A DNA stretch of 35,284 bases from Epsilonproteobacteria bacterium (ex Lamellibrachia satsuma) (GCA_003934925.1 JQIX01000009.1:1-35284); one strand, 5' to 3'. Counted from the stretch's first letter, positions 1 through 8,670 are shown. A program made the numbers and translations. The notes: generated by a model not told the origin, from the letters alone.

Positions 1-9
1 ATTATAGCT

Positions 10-33
10 AAAAGCCCCGTATACAGGGCTTTA
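10..33 (-). terminator. Putative intrinsic terminator of the polysaccharide operon
   Basis: A perfect 7-bp inverted repeat (AAAGCCC at 11-17, GGGCTTT at 26-32) with an 8-nt loop is followed on the minus strand by a short T-run (TTTT). It lies just past the last minus-strand open frame, which stops at 34-36. The stem is short and the T-run modest, so termination strength is uncertain. The symmetric A/T flanks could let it act in both directions. Confidence 0.5.
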
Positions 34-159
34 TTAAGATGTTATGTGTGAAAAATATTGCTTATAGAAATTGATGTCAAGTACTCTAAGGTAGTATCTG
101 TCTACGATAGAAATTAAGGGGTCTTTGGATAGAATTTATTGATTATTTAGGTGCGAAAG

Positions 160-900
160 TTAAGTTATATTATATTTATGGATTAAACGATGAATAAATT
201 CTTGGCTCTCATTATCGCCTTTCCCTCCGGCTATTCTTAGTGTATATTTTTCATCAAGTAGTTCTAATGATGCAAATAGTAACTCTACATTTTTCCAAGA
301 ATTAAACTGTCCAAGATATGTTGTTACATAATTTTTAGATTTTGTTGCCTTTGAGAATTTTTCTGTTTCTACACCATTTGGAAAAACAATATAATCTTGT
401 GGTAAATGTTTAAACTCCTTCTCATATACCAATAGTTGAGAATAATTTGTAAAAATAAACTTATCAACACTTTTAAATATATTTTGAATATAATCCTTTT
501 TTATCCTCTTCTTCAGTAAAAAGGGGAAAGCTTCCTCATGCATTTCATGAAAAATTTCAACTTTTGAAAAGACTTTTTTAAGTATTTTAATCTCTTGAAG
601 TTTTCTATAATGTCTTGTGACTATAATTATATGTTTCTTTTCAAAATACATTTTAAATATAAACTTTAATTTATTTAAAATCTTATTTATATTGCCTTTT
701 TTAAATGCCTGAAGTCTAATAGAAGAGTCTTCAATAAATTTCTCTATTTCCAATAAATCACTCTCAGAGCTATATTCTCCGTATAGATAAATATTGTATC
801 CAAGTTTTGATAAGTAATAATAATCTTTTATAACCTGTAAAGTTTGAGCTGACTTAAATGATAAGGATAGGGGATGGTAGTAAAAGATATTATATTTCAT
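160..900 (-). CDS. Glycosyltransferase family 4-like protein, probably C-terminally truncated
   Basis: A 246-residue protein with the N-terminal half of a GT-B glycosyltransferase and the start of the second domain. The segment VFPNGVETEKF (about residues 173-183) matches the GT4 interdomain signature, and LGQFNSWKNVELL followed by LRIAGG (about 197-225) matches the donor-binding domain. GT4 enzymes are usually 340-400 residues, and the C-terminal E-x7-E region is absent: the frame ends at TAA 160-162. The same frame then continues between two further stops (136-138 and 34-36) with 33 sense codons. The start at 900 has an AAGG Shine-Dalgarno 7 nt upstream and overlaps the end of the small ORF at 890-1024. 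The gene is clearly more AT-rich than the operon genes upstream, as often seen for exchanged surface-polysaccharide genes. It probably adds a sugar to LPS or another surface glycan, but may be inactive. Confidence 0.65.
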   Translation of the reverse strand: MKYNIFYYHPLSLSFKSAQTLQVIKDYYYLSKLGYNIYLYGEYSSESDLLEIEKFIEDSSIRLQAFKKGNINKILNKLKFIFKMYFEKKHIIIVTRHYRKLQEIKILKKVFSKVEIFHEMHEEAFPFLLKKRIKKDYIQNIFKSVDKFIFTNYSQLLVYEKEFKHLPQDYIVFPNGVETEKFSKATKSKNYVTTYLGQFNSWKNVELLFASLELLDEKYTLRIAGGKGDNESQEFIHRLIHKYNIT

Positions 901-1024
901 CTAGTAACCTTTTTGTTGCATCTATTTTTGTTCCTCTTATTCTTGAATAAATATATTTTATTTTTACTATAAACCATGAATTAATAAGATTAATGAAAAT
1001 AAATTTATGTGAACTAAATAGCAT
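890..1024 (-). CDS. Small ORF (44 aa) coupled between two glycosyltransferase genes
   Basis: The minus strand carries an ATG at 1024-1022 that shares one base with the TAA of the upstream glycosyltransferase (TAATG). It then reads 44 codons to TAA at 892-890, overlapping the next gene by 11 nt. A GGAAG lies about 11 nt before the ATG. The product begins MLFSSHKFIFINLINSWF, a hydrophobic start, and ends with a basic segment and RLLDEI. Tight coupling on both sides and filling of an otherwise empty 123-nt gap argue for a real gene. I do not recognise the family. It may be a short membrane-associated protein, or the leftover C-terminus of a larger lost transferase. Confidence 0.45.
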   Translation of the reverse strand: MLFSSHKFIFINLINSWFIVKIKYIYSRIRGTKIDATKRLLDEI

Positions 1025-1728
1025 TATTTTACATACTTCCAAAAAGTATATTGTGCATAAAGCCTTGATATGACAAACCCATCCCAGCCATCTAAAAATC
1101 CTTTTTTTAGAAAAAACAACTTAAAAAACGTCCAATATGGATTCAGTATGGCTTTTAATTTACTTCTTTTTTTATGATGCAGCGTTGAATATCTATTTTG
1201 CTTTGCTATAAATTCATCTACGCTGCTATAAGCTAAATGGCACATATGATTTTTTAAATACCCGGCATTTGTCTTAAGTTGTACTGACTCATGTACAGGG
1301 ACATTATTGAACTTTGCTTTTGTTCTATCAAACAGTCTGATGCTATAGTCAGGATAAAGACCGCATGTCTTGATGTTTTTACCCCAAAAGTTATTTAATC
1401 TTGCCACAAAATATCCATCATTTTTAGGGTCTATCATGATATTTAATATCTCTTCTTGCAGCTTGGGTGGTATTCTTTCATCACTATCAAGCACAAAAAC
1501 CCAGTCATTGGAGGCATAGTCAAGAGCTTTGTTTTTCTGCGGACCAAAGCCGAGCCAATCCTGATAAAAAACTTTAGCACCCAGATCTTTGGCAAGTTGG
1601 CAGGTATTATCTGTTGACCCGCTGTCCAGAAGGATCACCTCATCTGCGAAGAGGGCGGATTTGACAGCATCAGTTATGAATTTTTCTTCATTTTTGCTAA
1701 TGATGACGACTGATAGTTTTTTATTCAT
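1024..1728 (-). CDS. Glycosyltransferase family 2 (WaaE/KdtX-like)
   Basis: A 234-residue GT-A glycosyltransferase. SVVIISKNEE (6-15) opens the nucleotide-binding fold, DSGSTDNT is at 35-42, and the metal-binding DSD is at 81-83 within VFVLDSDER. The C-terminal part, with KKGFLDGWDGF, resembles short family-2 enzymes of lipopolysaccharide core synthesis (WaaE/KdtX type), which transfer a hexose to the inner core at the cytoplasmic face of the inner membrane. Its ATG overlaps the upstream epimerase stop as ATGA (1728-1725), indicating translational coupling. It is the first transferase after the nucleotide-sugar enzymes, so UDP-glucose or a UDP-uronate is a likely donor. Donor and acceptor cannot be read from sequence. 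Confidence 0.85.
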   Translation of the reverse strand: MNKKLSVVIISKNEEKFITDAVKSALFADEVILLDSGSTDNTCQLAKDLGAKVFYQDWLGFGPQKNKALDYASNDWVFVLDSDERIPPKLQEEILNIMIDPKNDGYFVARLNNFWGKNIKTCGLYPDYSIRLFDRTKAKFNNVPVHESVQLKTNAGYLKNHMCHLAYSSVDEFIAKQNRYSTLHHKKRSKLKAILNPYWTFFKLFFLKKGFLDGWDGFVISRLYAQYTFWKYVK

Positions 1729-2732
1729 TGTTTATAAAATGCTTTATACCATTTGGAAAACTGATCAACACCCTCTTGGATGGAGGTGTTTGGTTTGTAG
1801 CCAAAATTATCAATAAGCCCGCTAACATCAGCATAAGTCGATTTGACATCTCCGGGTTGCATAGGGAGATATTCTTTCTTTGCTTCTTTCCCTAAAGATC
1901 GTTCAAGTGCCTGAATGAAGTCCATGAGTTGAACAGGAGCATTGTTGCCGATATTGTATATCTGGTAGAGTTCTTCTTTATTGGGATTGTCAATGACTTT
2001 GATACAGCCGTCAACAATGTCATCAATGTAAGTAAAATCCCTGCTCATATCTCCCTGATTAAAAACTTTGATCGCTCTGTTATTCAGGATCGCATCAGTA
2101 AAGAGCATTGGTGCCATATCGGGTCTTCCCCATGGTCCGTAAACTGTGAAAAATCTCAGACCGGTTGTTGAGATACCGTATAAATGTGAGTAAGTATGTG
2201 CCATTAACTCATTAGACTTTTTAGTAGCAGCATAAATGGAAATAGGGCGATCTACTTGATCACTGGTCTTAAAAGGCTGTTTTTTATTGAGCCCATAAAT
2301 AGAAGAGCTGGAAGCATAAGAGAGATTTTTGATATCATTTTGCCGGCATCCTTCCAGGATATTCATGAAACCTACGATATTGCTTTCTATATAAGCATGT
2401 GGATTTTCAAGACTATATCGCACACCTGCTTGTGCTGCCAGGTTGCAGACAGCATCAAATTTTTCTTTTTTAAATAAAGCTTCCATTTCTTCTTTATCGG
2501 AAATATCCATTTGTATAAAACGATGTTTTGGGAAGAGAGTAGAGGAAACAGGTTTGTTTTTGGCGATCTTTTTCTGATCTATACCCAGTTCTTTAAGCCT
2601 TCCATACTTCAAGTTCACATCATAATAATCATTGATATTGTCTATACCGATAACTTCATCACCACGTTCAAGTAGTTTCTTGGCTAAATGAAAACCGATG
2701 AAACCGGCAGTACCTGTAACAAGAATCTTCAT
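1725..2732 (-). CDS. NAD-dependent epimerase, probable UDP-glucuronate 4-epimerase
   Basis: A 335-residue extended SDR enzyme. The NAD motif GTAGFIG is at residues 7-13, SSSSIYG at 141-147, and the catalytic YxxxK as Y167/K171. The early segment GIDNINDYYDVNLKYGRL is typical of bacterial UDP-glucuronate 4-epimerases, which interconvert UDP-glucuronate and UDP-galacturonate. The immediately preceding gene is UDP-glucose 6-dehydrogenase, which makes UDP-glucuronate; its TGA and this ATG overlap as TGATG (2734-2730). Other 4-epimerases of the same family are possible, but this neighbour makes the uronate substrate the best guess. The product would feed the downstream transferases. Confidence 0.85.
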   Translation of the reverse strand: MKILVTGTAGFIGFHLAKKLLERGDEVIGIDNINDYYDVNLKYGRLKELGIDQKKIAKNKPVSSTLFPKHRFIQMDISDKEEMEALFKKEKFDAVCNLAAQAGVRYSLENPHAYIESNIVGFMNILEGCRQNDIKNLSYASSSSIYGLNKKQPFKTSDQVDRPISIYAATKKSNELMAHTYSHLYGISTTGLRFFTVYGPWGRPDMAPMLFTDAILNNRAIKVFNQGDMSRDFTYIDDIVDGCIKVIDNPNKEELYQIYNIGNNAPVQLMDFIQALERSLGKEAKKEYLPMQPGDVKSTYADVSGLIDNFGYKPNTSIQEGVDQFSKWYKAFYKQ

Positions 2733-4060
2733 CAGGACTGAACTCCGATCTGGAAATATTTAAAACCAAGTGCTTTGAGTTTTTCTTTGCTGTACTGGTT
2801 TCTTCCGTCGAAGATAACGGAATGATTCAATCTTTTTTCTATCTCTTCAAAATCCGGGGATCTGAACTCTTTCCACTCCGTCAAGAGTATCATTGCATCA
2901 GCATTTGTCAGGGCATCATATTTGCTGTCAACATACGCTACATCTTGTATGTTTTTAAGATAAAAAGTTTCAGCTTCATGTCTTGCTTTTGGATCATACG
3001 CTTTAATCTTGGCACCTCTGGAGGTGAGTTCTCTGATCACTGTAATGGAGGTTGCTTCTCTCATATCATCAGTTTCAGGTTTAAAGGCAAGTCCCCAGAC
3101 GGCAAATGTTTTACCTTCAAGGTTTTCTCCAAATTCCTCAAGCACTTTATTTGATATGACTTTTTTCTGTTCATAGTTGACCAGTTCCACAGCATCAAGT
3201 ATTTTAGGGGTATAGCCAAAGTCTTTTGCTGTTTTAGCCAATGCCTGTACATCTTTTGGAAAACAGCTTCCTCCATATCCACATCCCGGATAGATGAAGC
3301 TGTATCCTATTCTGCTGTCACTCCCAATGCCGTTTCTGACCTGGTTTACATCAGCACCGACCTTTTCACAGATGTTTGCTATTTCATTCATAAAAGATAT
3401 TTTTGTTGCAAGCATGGCATTTGCTGTATATTTCGTCATTTCAGCAGATTTGATATCCATCGTTATAAATCGGTCATGATTCCGAGTAAACGGAGCATAA
3501 AGCTCCTGCATCACTTCAAAGGCCTTTTCATTGTCTGCCCCGATCACAACTCTGTCAGGTTTCATAAAATCTTCTATGGCAGCACCTTCTTTAAGAAATT
3601 CAGGATTGGAGATGACATCAAATGTAAGGTCAGAGTTTCGTTTGTCAAGCTCAGCCTGAATGGTCTCTTTTACTTTTTGGGCAGTTCCTACAGGCACTGT
3701 AGATTTATCTACTACATACATGTGATGTGTCATATGCATGCCGATGGATCTTGCAACTGCAAGGACATATTGCAGGTCGGCACTGCCATCTTCCCCCATG
3801 GGTGTACCTACTGCAATAAAGCAGATATTGGTATTATTTAATGGTTCCTTGATATCGGTTGTAAAGTGAAGTGTTTGTTTTTTATAATTATCTGAAACCA
3901 TCTCTTCAAGTCCCGGTTCATAAATAGGAACGATCCCTTCTTGAAGGGATCTCACTTTCTTTTCATCTATATCTATACAGGTGACATTGTTACCCATATC
4001 TGCAAAACAAGCTCCTGATACTAATCCTACATAGCCTGTACCGATTACGCTGATCTTCAT
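2732..4060 (-). CDS. ugd: UDP-glucose 6-dehydrogenase
   Basis: A 442-residue enzyme oxidising UDP-glucose to UDP-glucuronate with two NAD+. It has the Rossmann GTGYVG at residues 7-12, the conserved K220 in [10 protein letters not shown], and the catalytic Cys266 in [12 protein letters not shown]. The C-terminal UDP-binding domain includes [16 protein letters not shown]. Length matches the UDPG/GDP-mannose dehydrogenase family. An AAAGGA Shine-Dalgarno precedes the start. It sits 28 nt after galU, which supplies its substrate, and overlaps the epimerase that uses its product. Confidence 0.96.
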   Translation of the reverse strand: MKISVIGTGYVGLVSGACFADMGNNVTCIDIDEKKVRSLQEGIVPIYEPGLEEMVSDNYKKQTLHFTTDIKEPLNNTNICFIAVGTPMGEDGSADLQYVLAVARSIGMHMTHHMYVVDKSTVPVGTAQKVKETIQAELDKRNSDLTFDVISNPEFLKEGAAIEDFMKPDRVVIGADNEKAFEVMQELYAPFTRNHDRFITMDIKSAEMTKYTANAMLATKISFMNEIANICEKVGADVNQVRNGIGSDSRIGYSFIYPGCGYGGSCFPKDVQALAKTAKDFGYTPKILDAVELVNYEQKKVISNKVLEEFGENLEGKTFAVWGLAFKPETDDMREATSITVIRELTSRGAKIKAYDPKARHEAETFYLKNIQDVAYVDSKYDALTNADAMILLTEWKEFRSPDFEEIEKRLNHSVIFDGRNQYSKEKLKALGFKYFQIGVQS

Positions 4061-4088
4061 ATTTTAATATCCTTTTAGTTGTTTTAAA

Positions 4089-4958
4089 TTATTTTTGTAC
4101 AGATCGTGTATAAAAATAATTTGTAGCTTCAACAAAGCCATCAACAGAGCCACAGTCAAAACGTTGGCCTTTGAATTTGTAAGCGATGACTTTTCCCTGT
4201 TTTGCCTGTTCCAGTAGAGCATCTGTTATTTGTATTTCTCCACCTTTGCCCGGTTGTATTCCTCTAAGAATATCAAAGATATCAGGAGTAAGAATGTAGC
4301 GTCCTATGATCGCCATGTTGGTCGGTGCATCTTTTGGTTCCGGTTTTTCAACCATGTCTGTTACACGAAATATATCGGTTGTATTGTCAACCGGTTTCCC
4401 TGCGATCACACCGTATTTATGGGTTTGGTCCATAGGGACTTCTTCAATAGCAACAATGGAGCATTGGTATTTTTCATAAACTTCGATCATTTGGGAAAGG
4501 ATGCCTTTGGCATCCGTAATTGGTAATTCGTTATTAGCCATTGGGGAATGGTCGTTTGTGCAGAGATCATCTGCCAGGATGACGGCAAAAGGTTCGTTCC
4601 CTATGAGGGTTTCGCCTGTTAGAATGGCATGTCCGAGTCCCTTCATCTCTAATTGCCTGGTGTAGGAGAAGGTACATTGACCGATCAATGATCGAATCTC
4701 ATCAAGAAGCGGCTCTTTGGATGTTCCTTTGATCTGATGTTCGAGTTCGTAGGAAATGTCAAAATGGTCTTCTATGGCTCGTTTGCCCCTACCTGTGATG
4801 ATCGCCATTGTGTGAAGCCCTGCCTCTACTGCTTCTTCGACACCGTATTGGATAAGTGGTTTGGTCAGGACAGGAAGCATCTCTTTAGGAGTAGCTTTGG
4901 TGGCAGGAAGGAAACGTGTCCCATAGCCTGCTGCAGGGAAAAGGCATTTTTTTATCAT
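4089..4958 (-). CDS. galU: UTP-glucose-1-phosphate uridylyltransferase
   Basis: A 289-residue nucleotidyltransferase making UDP-glucose from glucose-1-phosphate and UTP in the cytoplasm. The signature GYGTRFLP (11-18) followed by PATKATPKEMLP, the central LADD motif and GGEIQITDAL near the C-terminus are all visible. Full length for bacterial GalU. It lies between pgi and ugd in the same direction, 80 nt downstream of pgi. It takes the glucose-1-phosphate made by the phosphohexomutase further upstream and passes UDP-glucose to ugd. Its own Shine-Dalgarno is weak (GAGA). Confidence 0.96.
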   Translation of the reverse strand: MIKKCLFPAAGYGTRFLPATKATPKEMLPVLTKPLIQYGVEEAVEAGLHTMAIITGRGKRAIEDHFDISYELEHQIKGTSKEPLLDEIRSLIGQCTFSYTRQLEMKGLGHAILTGETLIGNEPFAVILADDLCTNDHSPMANNELPITDAKGILSQMIEVYEKYQCSIVAIEEVPMDQTHKYGVIAGKPVDNTTDIFRVTDMVEKPEPKDAPTNMAIIGRYILTPDIFDILRGIQPGKGGEIQITDALLEQAKQGKVIAYKFKGQRFDCGSVDGFVEATNYFYTRSVQK

Positions 4959-5038
4959 TGTATCGTTCTCATTTTTATCAGAAGTTGAATCAATATTTTA
5001 CCGTAAATGCTATTAGAAAGCTCTGCAGACAAAAAATC

Positions 5039-6256
5039 CTATATTCCCTGTAATTTCTTCTTTAAAATGATCTTTCCTGCTTCTACACCCGGTTGATTAT
5101 AGGTATTGACATCTATAAGTTCACCTACAAGTGAAGTAAGAAGCTCATAGTAGTAGATCAGGGAACCGATATCGTATTCAGAGATACTTGGAATACTGAT
5201 CGTATCTAACGGGATACTCTCCTGTTCCAGTAAAGCTTCAATGACAGAATCACATTGCATATTGATTAATTGGGAAAACGTTTTATTGTTGAGTATATCA
5301 AGAGATTCCAGGTGTGCCAATGAGATATCAGGAATGCGGATACTATCATGGAAATCTTCGATTTTAATAAAAGTGACGGATTTGTCTCTGGTCCCTTCCA
5401 TAATGAGTTGGAGAAAAGAATGTTGATCTTTAGGCCCTATAAGTCCTACGGGTGTAAGACCTACATGAAATGCACTATGACGCTGAAGTTTTCCCAGACT
5501 TTCACCCCAGAGTTGCACATACCATTCACAAAAGTATTTGAGTGTCTCAGAGTAGGCAAAAATACAGTTAATATGGTACTGTGCATGGTTTTTTGCATAA
5601 TAGGTTGCTTTTTTAAGAAGTGTATCCTGGATATAGCCATGTTCAAAAAAACTTTCCTTAATGGTTTTTGCACCTGATAGCAGACTTTGAATATCGATAC
5701 CGCACAGTGCTAACGGGACCAGTCCTACAGTTGAGAGTACAGAGAACCTTCCTCCGACATTTTCCGGAAGATGCAGTACGGATATATTGACTTCTTTGGC
5801 ATACTGTTCAAGGGGGGAACCGGGATCTGTGATAAACGTGTAGGCAAAAGGATCATTATGCAATGAATAGATATATTTATAGATAGAAAAGGTCTCTACT
5901 GTATTGCCTGATTTGGAGATAACAAGGAAATGGGTTTTTTTAATATCAAGTTTGGAGAGCAGATTGGTAATATTGATAGGATCCGTACTTTCAAAAAAAT
6001 ATAGTTTACGTGGAAGATCTTTCACAGGTTTGATAAATTCATAAACAGCTTTGGCTCCCAGCGAACTTCCTCCTATCCCTATGACGGCAATGGCCTCTAC
6101 AGTAAGGGAAATAGTGTCACAGTAGTCCAGTATGGAGCTGATATTCTGTTCCGGGAGATCATAGTAGCCAATGCTGCTTTGCTCTTCTTCAATGGCATCA
6201 AAAGCATTTTTCTGCGCCTCTTCGTTGGTCGTTGTGAAATAAAGTTTATTTATCAT
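5039..6256 (-). CDS. pgi: Glucose-6-phosphate isomerase
   Basis: A 405-residue sugar isomerase interconverting fructose-6-phosphate and glucose-6-phosphate. IGIGGSSLGAKAVYEF matches the PGI substrate-binding signature, SKSGNTVET the SIS-domain phosphate-binding loop, and GGRFSVLSTVGLVPLAL the second PGI pattern. It is shorter than the E. coli enzyme (549 residues) but of the compact length usual in Campylobacterota. Its ATG overlaps the phosphohexomutase stop as ATGA (6256-6253), so the two are probably translationally coupled. The context suggests a role in drawing gluconeogenic fructose-6-phosphate into nucleotide sugars. Confidence 0.95.
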   Translation of the reverse strand: MINKLYFTTTNEEAQKNAFDAIEEEQSSIGYYDLPEQNISSILDYCDTISLTVEAIAVIGIGGSSLGAKAVYEFIKPVKDLPRKLYFFESTDPINITNLLSKLDIKKTHFLVISKSGNTVETFSIYKYIYSLHNDPFAYTFITDPGSPLEQYAKEVNISVLHLPENVGGRFSVLSTVGLVPLALCGIDIQSLLSGAKTIKESFFEHGYIQDTLLKKATYYAKNHAQYHINCIFAYSETLKYFCEWYVQLWGESLGKLQRHSAFHVGLTPVGLIGPKDQHSFLQLIMEGTRDKSVTFIKIEDFHDSIRIPDISLAHLESLDILNNKTFSQLINMQCDSVIEALLEQESIPLDTISIPSISEYDIGSLIYYYELLTSLVGELIDVNTYNQPGVEAGKIILKKKLQGI

Positions 6257-7692
6257 AATAGATTCTTTGCCTGAAGTATAAGATCATTGACTTTCTTTTC
6301 ATAGATTTTTGCCATTGTCTCATCTGTTGATTCAAACCGTGTAACGAGCACAGGAGTAGTATTGCTGGCACGGACAAGTCCCCAGCCTTTTTCAAAGTTG
6401 ATACGTACACCATCTACATCAATAATGTTGAGTATCTTGGGGAAATCAGCCGGAGGATTCTTAAGCAGTTCTTTGACTTTGTTAATAATAGGAAATTTCT
6501 CTTCTTCCGTCGTTTCTACTCTGATCTCTTCTGTTGAAAAAACCTGTGGTAGAGCCTCTATCTCTTTATCCAGATCTATGCCATCAGCGATGAGTTCCAG
6601 CATTCGCAGGGTAGCATAAATGGCATCATCGTAACCAAAATAACGATGTTTAAAGAAAATATGTCCGCTCACTTCACAAGCAAGGTCTGCATTGGTCTCT
6701 TTCATCTTGACCTTGAGGTTGGAGTGTCCTGTTTTATACATAATGGTTTTTGCTCCGCGCTTTTTGAGTTCATCGTACATGACCTGGGAGCATTTGACTT
6801 CACCGATGACAGTAGGGTTTTTCATCTGTATTGCATAAAGCAGTGCCAGCTGGTCCCCTTTGATGTTATGTTTATGGGTAAGTACGGCAATACGGTCAGC
6901 ATCCCCGTCATAGGCAAAAGCGATGTCCCCATCCTTTGCTAAAGCTTTTTTCACATCGGCAAGATTCTTCTCCACAGAAGGATCGGGGTGGTGGTTTGGG
7001 AATGTTCCGTCCGGTTCACAATAAAGTCCGGTATAGTCCAATGACAGCTTATCGAAAATATCTGTGATCACTGTGTCGGCAACGCCATTACCGCAGTCAA
7101 TAACTATTTTTTTAGGAAAGTTTTTCAGACGAGAGAATTGTTCAACCATATAGTTGATATAAGGTGTTTTAACGTCTATATCGATCTTCTTTATATTGTC
7201 AGGAATGATTTTATCCTGGTTTTCAATGATCTCATCGCCTAGAGCATAGATCGCTTCACCAAAAAAAGGACTTTTGTCTATAGTGATCTTGAACCCGTTG
7301 TATTCAGAGGGATTATGGGAACCAGTGATCATTATTGAAGCATCTGGTGATGCTTCGAGTGAGGAGTGAGGAATGAGGAGTGAGGAGCTATCTGAGTTGA
7401 GATCTTTGATCTTTTGGTAATTGCTAAAATAGTTTACCGGAGTAGCTACCATGCCCATATCCAGTACGGTACATCCTGCTGCATTAAGTCCGGACGTAAG
7501 ATAATCTCTTAGGAGTGGAGAGTGTGATCGCGCATCATAACCGATAGCGACGATCTTGTCTCCACTGATCTTCTGACCAAGGTAATACCCTATGAGTTTA
7601 ACACTCTGTTCATTGAGCTCTTCTCTAAAGATCCCTCGTATATCATACTCTCTAAAAATGCTTTTTTTAACAGGGGTTATGTGATCTGTCAT
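6253..7692 (-). CDS. Phosphomannomutase/phosphoglucomutase (AlgC/ManB-like) with a repeat-encoded insertion
   Basis: A 479-residue alpha-D-phosphohexomutase. It begins SIFREYDIRGIF, has the phosphoserine loop TGSHNP with catalytic Ser125, the metal-binding DGDADR, the sugar loop CEVSGHIFF (SGH as in the dual-specificity AlgC group) and the phosphate-binding RASNTTP near the end. It likely converts glucose-6-phosphate to glucose-1-phosphate for galU, and perhaps mannose phosphates. Compared with Pseudomonas AlgC as I recall it, about 19 extra residues lie between TPV and the phosphoserine loop (roughly 100-118). They are encoded by an ARTGAGG heptad array and hairpin (7337-7385) that keep the frame. 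First gene of the polysaccharide operon, coupled to pgi. Confidence 0.93.
   Translation of the reverse strand: MTDHITPVKKSIFREYDIRGIFREELNEQSVKLIGYYLGQKISGDKIVAIGYDARSHSPLLRDYLTSGLNAAGCTVLDMGMVATPVNYFSNYQKIKDLNSDSSSLLIPHSSLEASPDASIMITGSHNPSEYNGFKITIDKSPFFGEAIYALGDEIIENQDKIIPDNIKKIDIDVKTPYINYMVEQFSRLKNFPKKIVIDCGNGVADTVITDIFDKLSLDYTGLYCEPDGTFPNHHPDPSVEKNLADVKKALAKDGDIAFAYDGDADRIAVLTHKHNIKGDQLALLYAIQMKNPTVIGEVKCSQVMYDELKKRGAKTIMYKTGHSNLKVKMKETNADLACEVSGHIFFKHRYFGYDDAIYATLRMLELIADGIDLDKEIEALPQVFSTEEIRVETTEEEKFPIINKVKELLKNPPADFPKILNIIDVDGVRINFEKGWGLVRASNTTPVLVTRFESTDETMAKIYEKKVNDLILQAKNLL
7337..7385 (+). repeat. Hairpin plus (ARTGAGG)4 heptad array inside the phosphohexomutase gene
   Basis: GAAGCATC (7337-7344), a 4-nt loop and GATGCTTC (7349-7356) form a perfect 8-bp hairpin. 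After one base, four heptads AGTGAGG, AGTGAGG, AATGAGG, AGTGAGG run from 7358 to 7385. The left arm is the coding sequence for the conserved DAS just before the active-site loop, so the right arm looks like an inverted copy of the target. The same arrangement recurs at 13012-13061 and 14884-14949. Confidence 0.85.
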
Positions 7693-7783
7693 TTAGTGAC
7701 CCTCATATATTGTATTTTAATACCTCTCATTTTCCCTCCTTGTGCAGTCTTGTCCGTTATTTCCAAAATGAAGGTCTTTTTAC

Positions 7784-8347
7784 TTAAAAACTAAGCTTCA
7801 TCCCTCCATAAAAACTGTTGTTGAATGTTTTATCGAAGTTGCCATACTCTGTATCGATGTTTCTATACCCGGTAAAGATATGTACATTGGAGATGACTTC
7901 CATATCGGCTTCAAGTCTGAACTCTGTATATGTTTCTCCATCTACAAAAGTGAGTACAGAAGGTGCATAAGCGAAGCTTGCTGCAAGTGATGTGGTAGGT
8001 ATGGTGTCGATAAGCGGAAGGGCATAGGTTGCTTTTGCCATCAACGGAAGAGCCATGAAATCATCTGCAAAGATGAATTTGGCACCAATCGCAAGCGTAA
8101 GTCCTTCTACTCCCTGCAGTGTATTTTGCCCCCTGAATCCCAAAGTGGCCAAATTATCTCCATCTGTATGAAGGTAGCTTCCTCCTAGAATATAAGTTGT
8201 CCCACTGGAATAATCTGTGAGTGTATTAAAGTTAAGTTCTCCAAGAAGTTCCACATCTTCGTTATTGATATTGATGCCGATATTTGTTTCTGCACTGATG
8301 GTGCCGGTAAGTAAAAGTGTTGCTAAAATAAGTTTCTTGAAGTACAT
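7784..8347 (-). CDS. YfaZ-like outer-membrane beta-barrel protein
   Basis: With the chosen start the protein has 187 residues, beginning MYFKKLILATLLLTGTISA, a clear signal peptide cleaved near SA-ET. The rest alternates short hydrophobic strands and turns and ends in Phe (GGMKLSF), as outer-membrane barrels do. The overall pattern, including TYILGGSYLHTDGDNLATLGF, resembles the YfaZ family, whose function is unknown. The start is taken at 8347 rather than an upstream in-frame ATG at 8362, because AAAGG (8359-8355) sits 7 nt before it. It lies alone between the polysaccharide operon and ccoS, with TATCAT-like sequence upstream as a possible -10. Family assignment is by general resemblance. 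Confidence 0.7.
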   Translation of the reverse strand: MYFKKLILATLLLTGTISAETNIGININNEDVELLGELNFNTLTDYSSGTTYILGGSYLHTDGDNLATLGFRGQNTLQGVEGLTLAIGAKFIFADDFMALPLMAKATYALPLIDTIPTTSLAASFAYAPSVLTFVDGETYTEFRLEADMEVISNVHIFTGYRNIDTEYGNFDKTFNNSFYGGMKLSF

Positions 8348-8421
8348 GACATAACCTTTCATATTTATTCATATAATGATAGCATAATTTTATTGTTTGT
8401 AACATATAAATTTAAAATAAA

Positions 8422-8670
8422 CTAATCTGCCGGCATATAGTTTTTTTTCTTCTCTTTATCTTTTCTCTTTTTTTCTTCACGTTCTTTCTTCTTTTTTTCC
8501 ATCATGACTGCATCCTTGAGATCCTCTTCGTTGTCATAACGTGCAGCATCAATGAATTTGGACTGGTCATCGAACTGACCTGTCTTGACACCCCAAAGTA
8601 AGGCTATGAGACCTAAGGCACCTAAAAAAGTAGAAACGGTCAACATTAGGATAATGATATTTTCACTCAT
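8422..8670 (-). CDS. ccoS: Cytochrome cbb3 oxidase maturation protein CcoS
   Basis: An 82-residue single-pass membrane protein. One N-terminal helix (about 5-27) is followed by the CcoS-typical WGVKTGQFDD, then a long Lys/Glu-rich tail (about 55-78) that makes it longer than the usual 50-60 residues. CcoS is needed to insert haem and copper into the CcoN subunit of cbb3-type cytochrome c oxidase at the inner membrane. It starts 14 nt downstream of the stop of the P-type ATPase gene ccoI, its usual partner. The structural ccoNOQP genes are not in the window. Confidence 0.88.
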   Translation of the reverse strand: MSENIIILMLTVSTFLGALGLIALLWGVKTGQFDDQSKFIDAARYDNEEDLKDAVMMEKKKKEREEKKRKDKEKKKNYMPAD

